Notes under the pieces: model-generated
What the model was told of the DNA's origin: nothing
Database searches by the model: none
The model's input: only the letters and a program-made list of their open reading frames with translations
Translations under genes and position numbers: made by a program
NCBI RefSeq assembly: GCF_000718985.1
Contig: NZ_JODL01000016.1
Coordinates: 223,147 to 287,146, forward strand
DNA length: 64,000 bases
Source of the DNA: Streptomyces megasporus
GTDB lineage: Bacteria; Actinomycetota; Actinomycetes; Streptomycetales; Streptomycetaceae
Reading direction: 5' to 3'
Part shown: positions 33,311-42,478 of the stretch, in pieces
Position numbering within the stretch: position 1 is the stretch's first letter
Layout: the number at the start of each line of letters is the position of its first letter

Positions 33311-34569
33311 CGTCCCGCTCGAACCCCCCTCCGGACCACGGGACGGGCGGGGACGGCGGGAACGGCGAGAACGCGGACACCGTCTCCGAACTGCTGGGCG
33401 GCGATGCCCGAGAGCTCTGGGAGAGCGCCGAGGACCTGTACGAGAACGCCCCCTGCGGCTATCTGTCCACCCTCCTGGACGGGACGATCGTCAAGGTCAA
33501 CACCACGTTGCTGACCTGGCTCGGCCGCACCCGCGAGGAACTGGTCGGTCGCCGGTCCTTCTCCGACCTGCTCACCGTCGGCGGCCGGCTCTACCACGAG
33601 ACCCACTTCGCCCCGCTGCTGCGGATGCAGGGCCACATCGGCGGGATCGCCCTGGAGATGAGGACCGCGGACGGCGAGCGGCTGCCGGTGCTGGTCACCT
33701 CCACCCTCAAGCACTCCCCCGACGGTCGGCCGTTGCTGATCCGCACCACCGTCTTCGACGCCCGCGACCGCCGCTCCTACGAACGCGAGCTGCTCCGCGC
33801 CCGACGGGAGGCCGAACGCGAACGCGAGCGCGTCCAGCGCCTGGCCACCACCCTCCAGCGCAGCCTGCTGCCCCCGACCCTGCCCGAGGTGCCGGGCGCC
33901 GAGGTCGCCTCGCACTACCACACCGCCTCGGCGGACGAGGTCGGCGGCGACTTCTACGACCTGTTCCCCCTCGCGGACGGCCGGTGGGGGATCTTCCTGG
34001 GCGACGTGTCCGGCAAGGGCGCGGGCGCGGCGGCCCTGACCTCCCTCACCCGCTACACCCTGCGCTCCGCGAGCGTCTACGACCCGGACCCGCTCCGGGT
34101 GCTGGCCAACCTCAACACCGTCCTCAACCACGAGTACCAGGGCGACGACCCCCGCTACTGCACGGTCGTCTTCGGCGTGCTCACGCCCGACGAACGGGGC
34201 TGCTCCCTCACCCTCGCCTCCGGCGGCCACCCCCCGGCCCTGCTGCTGCGCGCCGACGGCACCGCCGATTACGTCCCCACCCCCGGCGGCCGGCTCATCG
34301 GCCTGCTGCCCGACGCCCACCCCGTCTCCACCACCGTGCGCCTGGCGCCCGGCGACACCCTGGTGCTCTACACCGACGGGCTGACCGAGGCCCGCACCGA
34401 CGACGTCGGCGGACGCTACGGGGAGGACGCCCTGCTGGCCTTCGCCGGCGGTCTGGCCCCTGCCGGCGCGTCCGAGGCCGTCGCCGCGATCGCCAAGCTG
34501 CTGGAGGGCTTCGGGGAGGGGCTGGACGACGACACCGCCGTCCTGGCCCTGGGCGTCCCACCTGCCTGA
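33307..34569 (+). CDS. PAS-SpoIIE (PP2C) phosphatase, RsbP-like
   Basis: A protein of 420 residues. A PAS domain covers ~45-155 ('NAPCGYLSTLLDGTIVKVNTT'), a charged coiled coil ~160-190 ('RREAERERERVQRLATTLQ'), and a PP2C/SpoIIE domain ~195-418. Metal-site motifs are 'VGGDFYDLF', 'GDVSGKGAGAA', 'YTDGLTEAR' and 'LDDDTAVLAL'. Such enzymes dephosphorylate anti-sigma-factor antagonists. GTG 33307 overlaps the hydrolase stop by four bases. The couple probably feeds a sigma-B-like stress cascade; no anti-sigma genes are in the window. Confidence 0.92.
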   Translation: MTSRSNPPPDHGTGGDGGNGENADTVSELLGGDARELWESAEDLYENAPCGYLSTLLDGTIVKVNTTLLTWLGRTREELVGRRSFSDLLTVGGRLYHETHFAPLLRMQGHIGGIALEMRTADGERLPVLVTSTLKHSPDGRPLLIRTTVFDARDRRSYERELLRARREAERERERVQRLATTLQRSLLPPTLPEVPGAEVASHYHTASADEVGGDFYDLFPLADGRWGIFLGDVSGKGAGAAALTSLTRYTLRSASVYDPDPLRVLANLNTVLNHEYQGDDPRYCTVVFGVLTPDERGCSLTLASGGHPPALLLRADGTADYVPTPGGRLIGLLPDAHPVSTTVRLAPGDTLVLYTDGLTEARTDDVGGRYGEDALLAFAGGLAPAGASEAVAAIAKLLEGFGEGLDDDTAVLALGVPPA

Positions 34570-34613
34570 CGGACCGCACACCAGGACGGCGTCGGGACAG
34601 CGCCGGGACGGCG

Positions 34614-34907
34614 TCAGGACGGGGCGACGACCGCCGCCGCGTCCCGGCGCGGCGGTCTGCGCCGGCGCAGACCCGCCTCCGTCAGCCTCCGCAGCAGCTC
34701 CTTGCTGCCCACCTCGACCGCGCCCAGGCGCACCGCCCGCTCGTAGTACGCGCTCGGCACGTCGTAGTGGTCGCGGTCGAAGGCGCGCGGCGGGCAGCCG
34801 AGGGCGGCGGCGAACGCGTGCAGCTCCTCGTAGGAGACGTCGCTGACCAGGTGCGACCACATCCTGCCGTGGCCGGGCCAGGTGGGCGGGTCGATGTAGA
34901 CGGTCAT
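34614..34907 (-). CDS. DUF4031 domain protein
   Basis: A 97-residue protein beginning 'MTVYIDPPTWPGHGRMWSHL', with 'SDVSYEELHAFAAALG' and 'FDRDHYDVP' as family marks. DUF4031 proteins are common in actinobacteria and have no assigned function known to me. The conserved Asp/His residues could form a metal site. It follows the next minus-strand gene by three bases, so the two form an operon. Confidence 0.85.
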   Translation of the reverse strand: MTVYIDPPTWPGHGRMWSHLVSDVSYEELHAFAAALGCPPRAFDRDHYDVPSAYYERAVRLGAVEVGSKELLRRLTEAGLRRRRPPRRDAAAVVAPS

Positions 34908-34910
34908 GCG

Positions 34911-35285
34911 TCAGGCCCGCCCCAGCTCCCCGACCGGAGCCACCTCCGTCGCCGTCCGACCGCACACCCAGTGCGGGTCCGGGCCCAGTTCCGGCTCGAC
35001 GTCGAGCGCGTGCCGCTCCGGTCCGGGGCACACCGGGCAGGCCGGCCAGCGGCCGTAGCGGTCCAGCAGCGCGTCCTGGACGTCCTGGGCGACCAGACCC
35101 GCGAGGAAGGAGACGCCGTCCGGCCACTGCTCGACCCACCACCGGCGGTGGGAGACCGCGTCCTCCACCAGGGAGACGACCTCGGCCTCGGCGATGCCGT
35201 CGGCGGTGAGGTCGGCGAGGACGAGGGCCCGCGCGGCGTGGAGGGCCTGTTCGAGGGCGGGAGGGGAGGGCTGCTGCTCTGTCAT
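34911..35285 (-). CDS. Hypothetical protein with C-terminal Cys/His cluster
   Basis: A 124-residue protein starting at ATG 35285 after GGAGGGG. The N-terminal two thirds are helical ('ALHAARALVLADLTADGIAEAEVVSLVEDAVSHRR' in parts). The end carries 'RWPACPVCPGPERHAL' and 'HWVCGRTATEVAPVG', a possible zinc ribbon (CPxC ... H ... C). I do not recognise the family. It is the first gene of the pair with DUF4031. Its leader contains the 17-bp repeats described separately. Confidence 0.75.
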   Translation of the reverse strand: MTEQQPSPPALEQALHAARALVLADLTADGIAEAEVVSLVEDAVSHRRWWVEQWPDGVSFLAGLVAQDVQDALLDRYGRWPACPVCPGPERHALDVEPELGPDPHWVCGRTATEVAPVGELGRA

Positions 35286-35297
35286 AACCCCTCCATT

Positions 35298-35360
35298 GGA
35301 ACACCCCTCCCTCGGAAACACCCCTCCCCCGGAAACACCCCTCCCCCGGAAACACCTCCC
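35298..35360. repeat. 17-bp tandem repeats between divergent genes
   Basis: Two exact 17-bp units 'ggaaacacccctccccc' (35314-35330, 35331-35347) are flanked by partial copies on both sides. On the minus strand each unit reads as GGGGGAGGGGTGTTTCC, that is, several Shine-Dalgarno-like strings in the leader of the 124-residue gene. Confidence 0.85.
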
Positions 35361-35410
35361 AAGAACCCCCCGGGAACAGAGCCACGTACCGGGCGGGACG
35401 GCGCGGAGTC

Positions 35411-35439
35411 TTGACGGCTCCCGCCTCCGAAAATACCTT
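35411..35439 (+). promoter_or_regulatory. Sigma-HrdB-like promoter of the RpiR gene
   Basis: TTGACG (35411-35416), 17-bp spacer and TACCTT (35434-35439) form a near-consensus vegetative promoter. The GTG of the regulator lies seven bases past the -10, so the transcript should be leaderless. This is why I do not use the TTG at 35411 as start codon. Confidence 0.65.
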
Positions 35440-35446
35440 CCACCCC

Positions 35447-36394
35447 GTGGACAAAAGCGTGAAGGAAAGTTTTGCCAACCCGGTGCGCGACCTCGCGCCG
35501 GGCCGTCGCCCCGGTCCGCCCGGGCCCGCCGCTCTCGCGGCCAAGGTGCGCACCATGGCGCCTTCGATGACCCGCTCCATGCAGCGCGTCGCCGAGGCCG
35601 TCGCCGGCGACCCGGCCGGATGCGCGCGGCTCACCGTCACCGGTCTCGCCGAACGCACCGGCACCAGTGAGGCCACCGTGGTACGGACCTCACGCCTCCT
35701 GGGCTACCCCGGCTACCGGGACCTGCGACTGGCCCTGGCCGGGCTCGCCGCGCAGCAGGCGTCCGGCGCCGCGCCCTCGGTCACCGCCGACATCGCCGTG
35801 GACGACCCCATCGAGGACGTCATCGCCAAGCTCGCCCACGACGAGCGGCAGACCCTCGCCGACACCGCCGCCGGGCTGGATCCGGGGCAGGTGGAGGCGG
35901 CCGTGAACGCGATGGCCGGCGCCCGCCGCATCGACGTCTACGGCGTGGGCGCCTCCGCCCTCGTCGCCCAGGACCTGGTGCAGAAGCTGCTGCGGATCGG
36001 GCTGGTCGCCCACGCCCACGCCGACCCGCACCTGGCGGTCACCACCGCCGTCCAGCTCCGCTCCGGCGACGTCGCCATAGCGATAACGCACTCCGGCCGC
36101 ACGGTGGACGTGCTCGAACCGCTGCGCGTCGCCTTCGACCGCGGCGCCACCACCGTGGCGATCACCGGACGTCCGGACGGCGAGGTGGCCCAGTACGCCG
36201 ACCACGTCCTGACCACCTCCACCGCGCGCGAGAGCGATCTGCGTCCGGCGGCCATGTCCAGCCGGACCAGTCAACTCCTCGTCGTGGACTGCCTGTTCAT
36301 CGGCGTGGCGCAGCGCACCTACGAGACGGCCGCCCCCGCGCTGTCGGACTCCTACGAGGCGCTGGCCCACCGCCACTCGCCCCGGCAGCGCTGA
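35447..36394 (+). CDS. MurR/RpiR-family transcriptional regulator
   Basis: A 315-residue regulator. An RpiR-type HTH lies at about 35-110 ('LTVTGLAERTGTSEATVVRTSRLLGYPGY'). A SIS sugar-phosphate-binding domain follows at ~140-290 ('DVYGVGASALVAQDLVQKLLRIG', 'ITHSGRTVDVL'). The start at GTG 35447 is chosen because of the promoter seven bases upstream. The next gene is murQ, so this is probably a MurR-like repressor sensing MurNAc-6-phosphate. The regulatory role is inferred. Confidence 0.9.
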   Translation: MDKSVKESFANPVRDLAPGRRPGPPGPAALAAKVRTMAPSMTRSMQRVAEAVAGDPAGCARLTVTGLAERTGTSEATVVRTSRLLGYPGYRDLRLALAGLAAQQASGAAPSVTADIAVDDPIEDVIAKLAHDERQTLADTAAGLDPGQVEAAVNAMAGARRIDVYGVGASALVAQDLVQKLLRIGLVAHAHADPHLAVTTAVQLRSGDVAIAITHSGRTVDVLEPLRVAFDRGATTVAITGRPDGEVAQYADHVLTTSTARESDLRPAAMSSRTSQLLVVDCLFIGVAQRTYETAAPALSDSYEALAHRHSPRQR

Positions 36395-36502
36395 TCCCGC
36401 CGCACGGCACACGCACCATCCGCCACCCCCCACCACGTCCGGGCGCCGGCCGCGCGAGGCCGGCCCCGGCACGACGGAAAGAACGGAAAGAGCCGCATCT
36501 CG

Positions 36503-37459
36503 ATGACCTCTCCGACCGCCGACGACGCCTCGCACCACCCGTACGACCGGTTGCGCGCCGAGCTGGAGACGCTCACCACCGAGGCGTTCCGCAGCGACCT
36601 GGCCGAGATCGACCGACTGCCCACCCTGGAGATCGCCAGGATCATGAACGGGGAGGACGCCACCGTTCCCGCCGCCGTCGCCACGCAACTGCCGCGCATC
36701 GCCGACGCCATCGACGCCACCGCCGCGCGGATGTCGCGCGGCGGCCGGCTGATCTACGCGGGGGCGGGGACGGCCGGACGGCTGGGCGTGCTGGACGCCA
36801 GCGAGTGTCCTCCCACCTTCAACACCGACCCCTCCCGGGTCGTCGGCCTGGTCGCGGGCGGCCCGACGGCGCTGGTGCGCGCGGCCGAGGGCGCCGAGGA
36901 CCGCGGTGACCTCGCCGCCTCGGACCTGGACGGGCTGGGGGTGGGCCCGGACGACGTGGTGGTCGGCGTCTCGGCCTCCGGACGCACCCCGTACGCCGTC
37001 GGCGCGGTGGAACACGCGCGCCGGCTGGGGGCGCTGACGATCGGGCTGTCCTGCAACGCGAACTCGCCACTGGCGGCGGCGGCCGAGCACGGCATCGAGG
37101 TCGTCGTCGGCCCGGAGCTGCTGACCGGTTCCACCCGGCTCAAGGCGGGCACGGCCCAGAAGCTGGTCCTCAACATGATCTCGACCATCACCATGATCCG
37201 GCTGGGCAAGACGTACGGGAACCTGATGGTCGACGTCCGGGCCTCCAACGAGAAGCTCCGGGCCCGCTCCCGCCGCATCGTCTCGCTCGCCACGGGAGCG
37301 AGCGACGAGCGGATCGAGTCGGCGCTCGCCGCCACCGACGGCGAGGTGAAGAACGCCATCCTCACCATCCTGGGCGAGGTGGACGGTCCCACCGCCGAGC
37401 GTCTGCTGAGCGAGTCGGGAGGGCACCTGCGGGCGGCGCTGGAGGCGGCGCGGCACTGA
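36503..37459 (+). CDS. murQ: N-acetylmuramic acid 6-phosphate etherase
   Basis: A 318-residue SIS-fold enzyme that cleaves the lactyl ether of MurNAc-6-P to give GlcNAc-6-P and D-lactate during cell wall recycling. Signature stretches are 'YAGAGTAGRLGVLDASECPPTF', 'GVSASGRTPY' and 'LTGSTRLKAGTAQKLVLNM' (shown in part). ATG 36503 follows GAAAGAG-type leader sequence. The upstream RpiR regulator is its likely controller, and its product feeds NagA, which is encoded in the same window. Confidence 0.95.
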   Translation: MTSPTADDASHHPYDRLRAELETLTTEAFRSDLAEIDRLPTLEIARIMNGEDATVPAAVATQLPRIADAIDATAARMSRGGRLIYAGAGTAGRLGVLDASECPPTFNTDPSRVVGLVAGGPTALVRAAEGAEDRGDLAASDLDGLGVGPDDVVVGVSASGRTPYAVGAVEHARRLGALTIGLSCNANSPLAAAAEHGIEVVVGPELLTGSTRLKAGTAQKLVLNMISTITMIRLGKTYGNLMVDVRASNEKLRARSRRIVSLATGASDERIESALAATDGEVKNAILTILGEVDGPTAERLLSESGGHLRAALEAARH

Positions 37460-37483
37460 CGTCCCCTTGGGCGTCTCCCCACC

Positions 37484-37533
37484 CCCGCCCCCTGCCGTGG
37501 CCGTGACCCGTGCGCGCCACGGCAGGGGGCGGG
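37484..37533. terminator. 17-bp perfect-stem hairpin between murQ and groEL2
   Basis: Left arm 37484-37500 (cccgccccctgccgtgg) pairs perfectly with 37517-37533, with a 16-base loop. It lies just past the murQ stop, and with the next hairpin it separates two convergent genes. Confidence 0.8.
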
Positions 37534-37540
37534 AACGCCG

Positions 37541-37573
37541 AAGGGCGGCACCCCGTACGGGAGTGCCGCCCTT
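37541..37573. terminator. Second hairpin, facing groEL2
   Basis: aagggcggcac (37541-37551) pairs with gtgccgccctt (37563-37573), ending in TT on the plus strand and preceded by AA for the minus strand, as in a bidirectional terminator. It is 66 bp past the groEL2 stop. Confidence 0.75.
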
Positions 37574-37639
37574 CGTGGTCCGGTCGCGCACCGCTCGCCG
37601 CGGCGCGCTCGGCGGGACCGCCGATCCGCTGTGGGCGGA

Positions 37640-39400
<1,761 letters not shown>

Positions 39401-39438
39401 TCACCGAACCGGTCCTCGTTCTGTCACTCTCACCTTCG

Positions 39439-39465
39439 GAGTGCTAACGCCAATGATTAGCACTC
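39439..39465. promoter_or_regulatory. CIRCE operator (HrcA site)
   Basis: GAGTGCTAA (39439-39447), nine bases, TTAGCACTC (39457-39465): a perfect copy of the CIRCE inverted repeat. It overlaps the groEL2 -10 box. Confidence 0.95.
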
Positions 39466-39482
39466 GACCCCTCTGAGTGCAA
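39454..39482 (-). promoter_or_regulatory. groEL2 promoter
   Basis: On the minus strand TTGCAC (39482-39477), 17-bp spacer and TAATCA (39459-39454) resemble a sigma-HrdB promoter. The -10 lies inside CIRCE, consistent with repression by HrcA. The leader to the ATG is about 180 bases. Confidence 0.65.
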
Positions 39483-39597
39483 GCGCGTCGAGGGCTTCCG
39501 CGCCCTGCGCGCCCGCACTTCCGCGGCGCCCGCGCGGCGCGGAGAGGCGCCGCGCGGGCGCCGCGCGACCCGCGCGCGGCGGGGGCCGGGACACGGC

Positions 39598-39633
39598 GGA
39601 GGGCCCGCGTCCCCTGCGGGACGCGGGCCCTCC
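39598..39633 (-). terminator. Strong terminator after the cold-shock gene
   Basis: A 16-bp perfect stem (39598-39613 with 39618-39633) has a four-base loop CTGC. It lies 44 bp past the csp stop on the minus strand. Confidence 0.85.
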
Positions 39634-39676
39634 TGTGCCGTCTACTGCTGCTTGTGGTGCGAGAGTGGCCGGCGCT

Positions 39677-39880
39677 TCAGGCCGTCACGCGGACCATGTC
39701 CGCCTGTGGGCCCTTCTGACCCTGCGAGATCTCGAACTCAACCCGCTGTCCCTCCTCAAGGGTGCGGTAGCCGTCCATCTGGATCGCGCTGTAGTGGACG
39801 AACACGTCCGCACCACCGTCGACCGCGATGAAGCCGTACCCCTTCTCCGCGTTGAACCACTTGACGGTGCCTTGAGCCAT
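39677..39880 (-). CDS. CspA-family cold-shock protein
   Basis: A 67-residue OB-fold RNA chaperone. RNP1 is '[10 protein letters not shown]' and RNP2 is 'DVFVHYSAI'; it begins '[17 protein letters not shown]' and ends 'QADMVRVTA', full family length. The ATG at 39880 is preceded by AGGGGAG on the minus strand. A long gene-free region upstream probably includes the long leader typical of csp genes. Expression may be growth- or temperature-linked. Confidence 0.97.
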   Translation of the reverse strand: MAQGTVKWFNAEKGYGFIAVDGGADVFVHYSAIQMDGYRTLEEGQRVEFEISQGQKGPQADMVRVTA

Positions 39881-40379
39881 TCCTAACTCCCCTATTGCTG
39901 GCCCTTGCACGAGCCCACACTCCGCGGACCCGGGTCAGATCTCACCCCCCGGCGAGAGGGGGTGTGCGCCGGAACGCGTCGACCGCGGCTGAATGTATCT
40001 GGGCGGAAGCCCTCCGCAACAGGTCTGTCAGACGAGAATTCCGGTCACGCCGGATTGCCGATAAGCACATGAACAACAGGAAAGCGGGGCAAGTCGGGCC
40101 GGGCATAGCGGACCAACACGACAATTGCCGCAGCAAATTGGGCCGCAAGTTGTCGCGTTCTCATAGGCGCCGAGTGCGCATTCGGGGGGAGGCACGCTCA
40201 CTCTACCGCTCTCCACAGGGCGGAATTACCAATTCCGCCCCCCACCGGCCCTCCGCCGGCCCTCCGCCGGGGGCAGGCGCCCACCGGGGGGCGCACAGGC
40301 CGACGGCCCCGCTCCCGGCCTGGTCGACCGGGGAGCGGGGCCGTCGGCGTGTGCTCGCCGCGCGCTCGTGGGTGAACCG
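39881..40379. other. csp leader and thrC-operon 3' region
   Basis: This is a 499-bp stretch without a convincing gene. The part next to csp (to about 40210) is more A/T-rich than its surroundings ('caattgccgcagcaaattgg') and likely holds the csp promoter and a structured leader. The distal part has 'ggccctccgcc' direct repeats (40243-40270) and the terminator of the moaD gene. Confidence 0.5.
40299..40348 (-). terminator. Terminator of the thrC-moaD operon
   Basis: An 18-bp perfect stem (40299-40316 gccgacggccccgctccc with 40331-40348) has a 14-base loop and lies 32 bp past the moaD stop. Confidence 0.85.
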
Positions 40380-40658
40380 TCAACAGCCGCCCGCGACGGC
40401 CGGGATGATCGAGACGTTCGCGCCGTCCGGCGTCGGGGTCCGGAGCCCGTCGGCGAAGCGGACGTCGTCGTCGTCGACGTAGACGTTCACGAAGCGGCGC
40501 AGCTTGCCGGAGTCGTCCAGCACGCGGGCGGAGATGCCCTGGTGGTTCTTCTCCAGGTCGGTCAGGACCTCGGCCAGCGTGGCGCCCTCGGCCGTCACCT
40601 GTGCCCGGCCCCCGGTGTACGCGCGCAGGATCGTCGGGATACGGACGGAGACACTCAT
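40380..40658 (-). CDS. cysO: MoaD/ThiS-like sulfur carrier protein (CysO type) ending Gly-Gly-Cys
   Basis: A 92-residue ubiquitin-fold protein very like mycobacterial CysO: 'SVRIPTILRAYTGGRAQVT', 'RRFVNVYVDDDDVRF', end 'ISIIPAVAGGC'-type (the gene reads VSIIPAVAGGC). CysO carries sulfide as a thiocarboxylate at the terminal Gly for cysteine synthesis by CysM. Here an extra Cys follows the GG, so processing would be needed to expose the diglycine. The ATG overlaps the thrC stop by ATGA. Co-transcription with thrC places it behind the SAM riboswitch. Confidence 0.88.
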   Translation of the reverse strand: MSVSVRIPTILRAYTGGRAQVTAEGATLAEVLTDLEKNHQGISARVLDDSGKLRRFVNVYVDDDDVRFADGLRTPTPDGANVSIIPAVAGGC

Positions 40659-41935
40659 GCCAGGCCAGCCTCTCGGAAGGAGTCCAGGTTCGGACGGATG
40701 ATCGCGGACGGTCCGGTGGTGGGCGCCACCGCGTCCAGGGTCTTCAGGCCGTCGCCGGTGTTGAGGACGACGGTGGTCAGGGACGGGTCGAGCACGCCGT
40801 CCTCGATCAGCTTCTTCGTCACGCCCACGGTCACGCCGCCCGCCGTCTCCGCGAAGACGCCCTCGGTGCGGGCCAGCAGCTTGATCGCCTCGACGATCCG
40901 GGCGTCGTCCACGTCCTCCACGGCGCCGCCGGTGCGGCGGGCGATGTCCAGGACGTAGGGACCGTCGGCCGGGTTGCCGATGGCCAGGGACTTGGCGATG
41001 GTGTCCGGCCGCACCGGCCGCACCACGTCGTGGCCCTCCTTGAAGGCCCGCGACACCGGTGAGCACCCCTCGGCCTGGGCGCCGAAGATCCGGTACGGCC
41101 GGTCCTCGACCAGCCCCAGCTCGATCAGCTCGCGCAGCCCCTTGTCGATCTTGGTGAGCTGGGAGCCGGAGGCGATCGGGACGACGAGCTGGTCCGGCAG
41201 CCGCCAGCCGAGCTGCTCGCAGATCTCGTACGCCAGCGTCTTGGAGCCCTCCGCGTAGTACGGGCGGAGGTTGACGTTGACGAAGCCCCAGCCCTCGCCC
41301 GCGGGGTCGCCGATCAGCTCGGAGCAGAAGCGGTTCACGTCGTCGTAGGTGCCCTCGATGCCCACCAGATCGCCGCCGTAGACCGCGGCCATCACGACCT
41401 TGCCCTGCTCCAGGTCGTGCGGGATGAACACGCAGGAGCGGAGGCCCGCGCGGGCGGCGGCGGCGCCGACGGCGCCGGCCAGGTTGCCCGTGGAGGAGCA
41501 CGAGAGGGTGGTGAAGCCGAAGGCGCGGGCGGCCTCGACGGCGATGGCGACCACCCGGTCCTTGAAGGAGTGCGTCGGGTTGCCGGAGTCGTCCTTGACG
41601 TACAGACCGCCGGTGACGCCCAGCTCGCGGGCGAGGCGGTCGGCCTTCACCAGCCTGGTGAAGCCCGGGTTCATGTTGGGCTTGTCCGCCACGTCGGCGG
41701 GCACGGGCAGCAGCGGGGCGTAGCGCCAGATGCTGTTCGGCCCGGCCTCGATCCGCTTCCGCAGGCCCTCCGGGTCGCCCGTGGGCAGGTCGTACGCGAT
41801 CTCCAGCGGCCCGAAACACATCTCACAGGCGAAGACCGGCCCGAGCGGGAAACGCTCTCCGCACTCGCGACAGGACAGCGCGACGGCGGGACCGAGCGAG
41901 ATGTCGGTGCTGCTTGCGACGGTTTGCACAGCCAT
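40655..41935 (-). CDS. thrC: Threonine synthase
   Basis: A 426-residue fold-type II PLP enzyme converting O-phosphohomoserine to threonine. The PLP lysine is Lys125 in 'GNPTHSFKDRVVAIA' and the phosphate loop is 'SCSSTGNLAGAVGAA'. An N-terminal zinc-ribbon-like segment has Cys22/Cys25 ('CREC') and Cys37/Cys40 ('CEMC'). The start is ATG 41935. The leader contains a SAM-I riboswitch ending about 20 bases before the start. The adjoining sulfur carrier gene is coupled to it. Confidence 0.95.
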   Translation of the reverse strand: MAVQTVASSTDISLGPAVALSCRECGERFPLGPVFACEMCFGPLEIAYDLPTGDPEGLRKRIEAGPNSIWRYAPLLPVPADVADKPNMNPGFTRLVKADRLARELGVTGGLYVKDDSGNPTHSFKDRVVAIAVEAARAFGFTTLSCSSTGNLAGAVGAAAARAGLRSCVFIPHDLEQGKVVMAAVYGGDLVGIEGTYDDVNRFCSELIGDPAGEGWGFVNVNLRPYYAEGSKTLAYEICEQLGWRLPDQLVVPIASGSQLTKIDKGLRELIELGLVEDRPYRIFGAQAEGCSPVSRAFKEGHDVVRPVRPDTIAKSLAIGNPADGPYVLDIARRTGGAVEDVDDARIVEAIKLLARTEGVFAETAGGVTVGVTKKLIEDGVLDPSLTTVVLNTGDGLKTLDAVAPTTGPSAIIRPNLDSFREAGLA

Positions 41936-41954
41936 GGGTGGCGAGGCCCTCTCT

Positions 41955-42092
41955 CCTCATCTTCCCCGGGACGTCCCTCGTCCGGGCCGGAATTGGCACC
42001 TTCCCCACCGTGGCCTCGACCGTGACGAACGAGTGCCGGCGGGAGGGTTGCCGGGGCTTCAACGGGCCGTTCCCTCTGCCCCTCTGGATGAG
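41955..42092 (-). ncRNA. SAM-I (S-box) riboswitch in the thrC leader
   Basis: Read on the minus strand, the leader shows the S-box order: 'CTCATCC-AGAGGGGCAGAGGGA', then 'ACGGCCC..TTGAAGCCCCGGCAACC', then 'GGAAGGTGCCAATTCC', then 'GGAAGATGAG'. The 'GAAGCCCCGGCAACC' and 'GGTGCCAATTCC' cores are nearly invariant in SAM-I aptamers. P1 is CTCATC (42092-42087) with GATGAG (41961-41956). The P1 3' strand runs into GGAGAGAGG, the thrC ribosome site, which suggests translational control. Confidence 0.9.
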
Positions 42093-42478
42093 CTCTATGG
42101 CACCCGGCCGATACCGTGACCGGGGCGTTTGTGCACGCCGGGGCCCAAGATGCGGAAATCCCCTGCGTTGTCCAAGACTGTAACCGACGCCTGTCGGCAT
42201 TCAGGTCCGCCGTCCGATCCGCGAGACGAGCCGCACACGAGCCCGCACACAGGGCCACACAGGACCGCACAAGGGCCACACGAGGGTTTCGGGGCGGAGA
42301 CCAGGGAACACGGCACCGACGATCGGCGACGGGCGACCCACGGGCCCACCACGAACCGCCCGCGATCCCATCCCCGATCCACCCACGACCAACGCCGAGA
42401 ACGCCCGGGAGAACCCGGTCCCGCAGAATGCCTGGGACGCCGGGGACCCCCGGACGCCGAGGACTAGGGAGGCGACAC
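42093..42478. other. Intergenic region between thrC leader and gpgS
   Basis: This is 386 bp without a supported gene. It must hold the divergent promoters of thrC and gpgS. A low-complexity run of 'gccacac/ccgcacac' words (about 42230-42290) is visible. I see no clear -35/-10 pair. Confidence 0.4.

Noticed and set aside
35298..35360. Possible CRISPR-like array
   Set aside because: The 17-bp units are contiguous without spacers, and no cas genes are present; it is a simple tandem repeat.
35411..35446. TTG start for the RpiR regulator
   Set aside because: The TTGACG is better read as the -35 box of a promoter whose -10 lies seven bases before the GTG at 35447.
40243..40270. 'ggccctccgcc' direct repeats as a regulatory element
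   Set aside because: They are short, GC-rich and next to a terminator; nothing supports a specific role.
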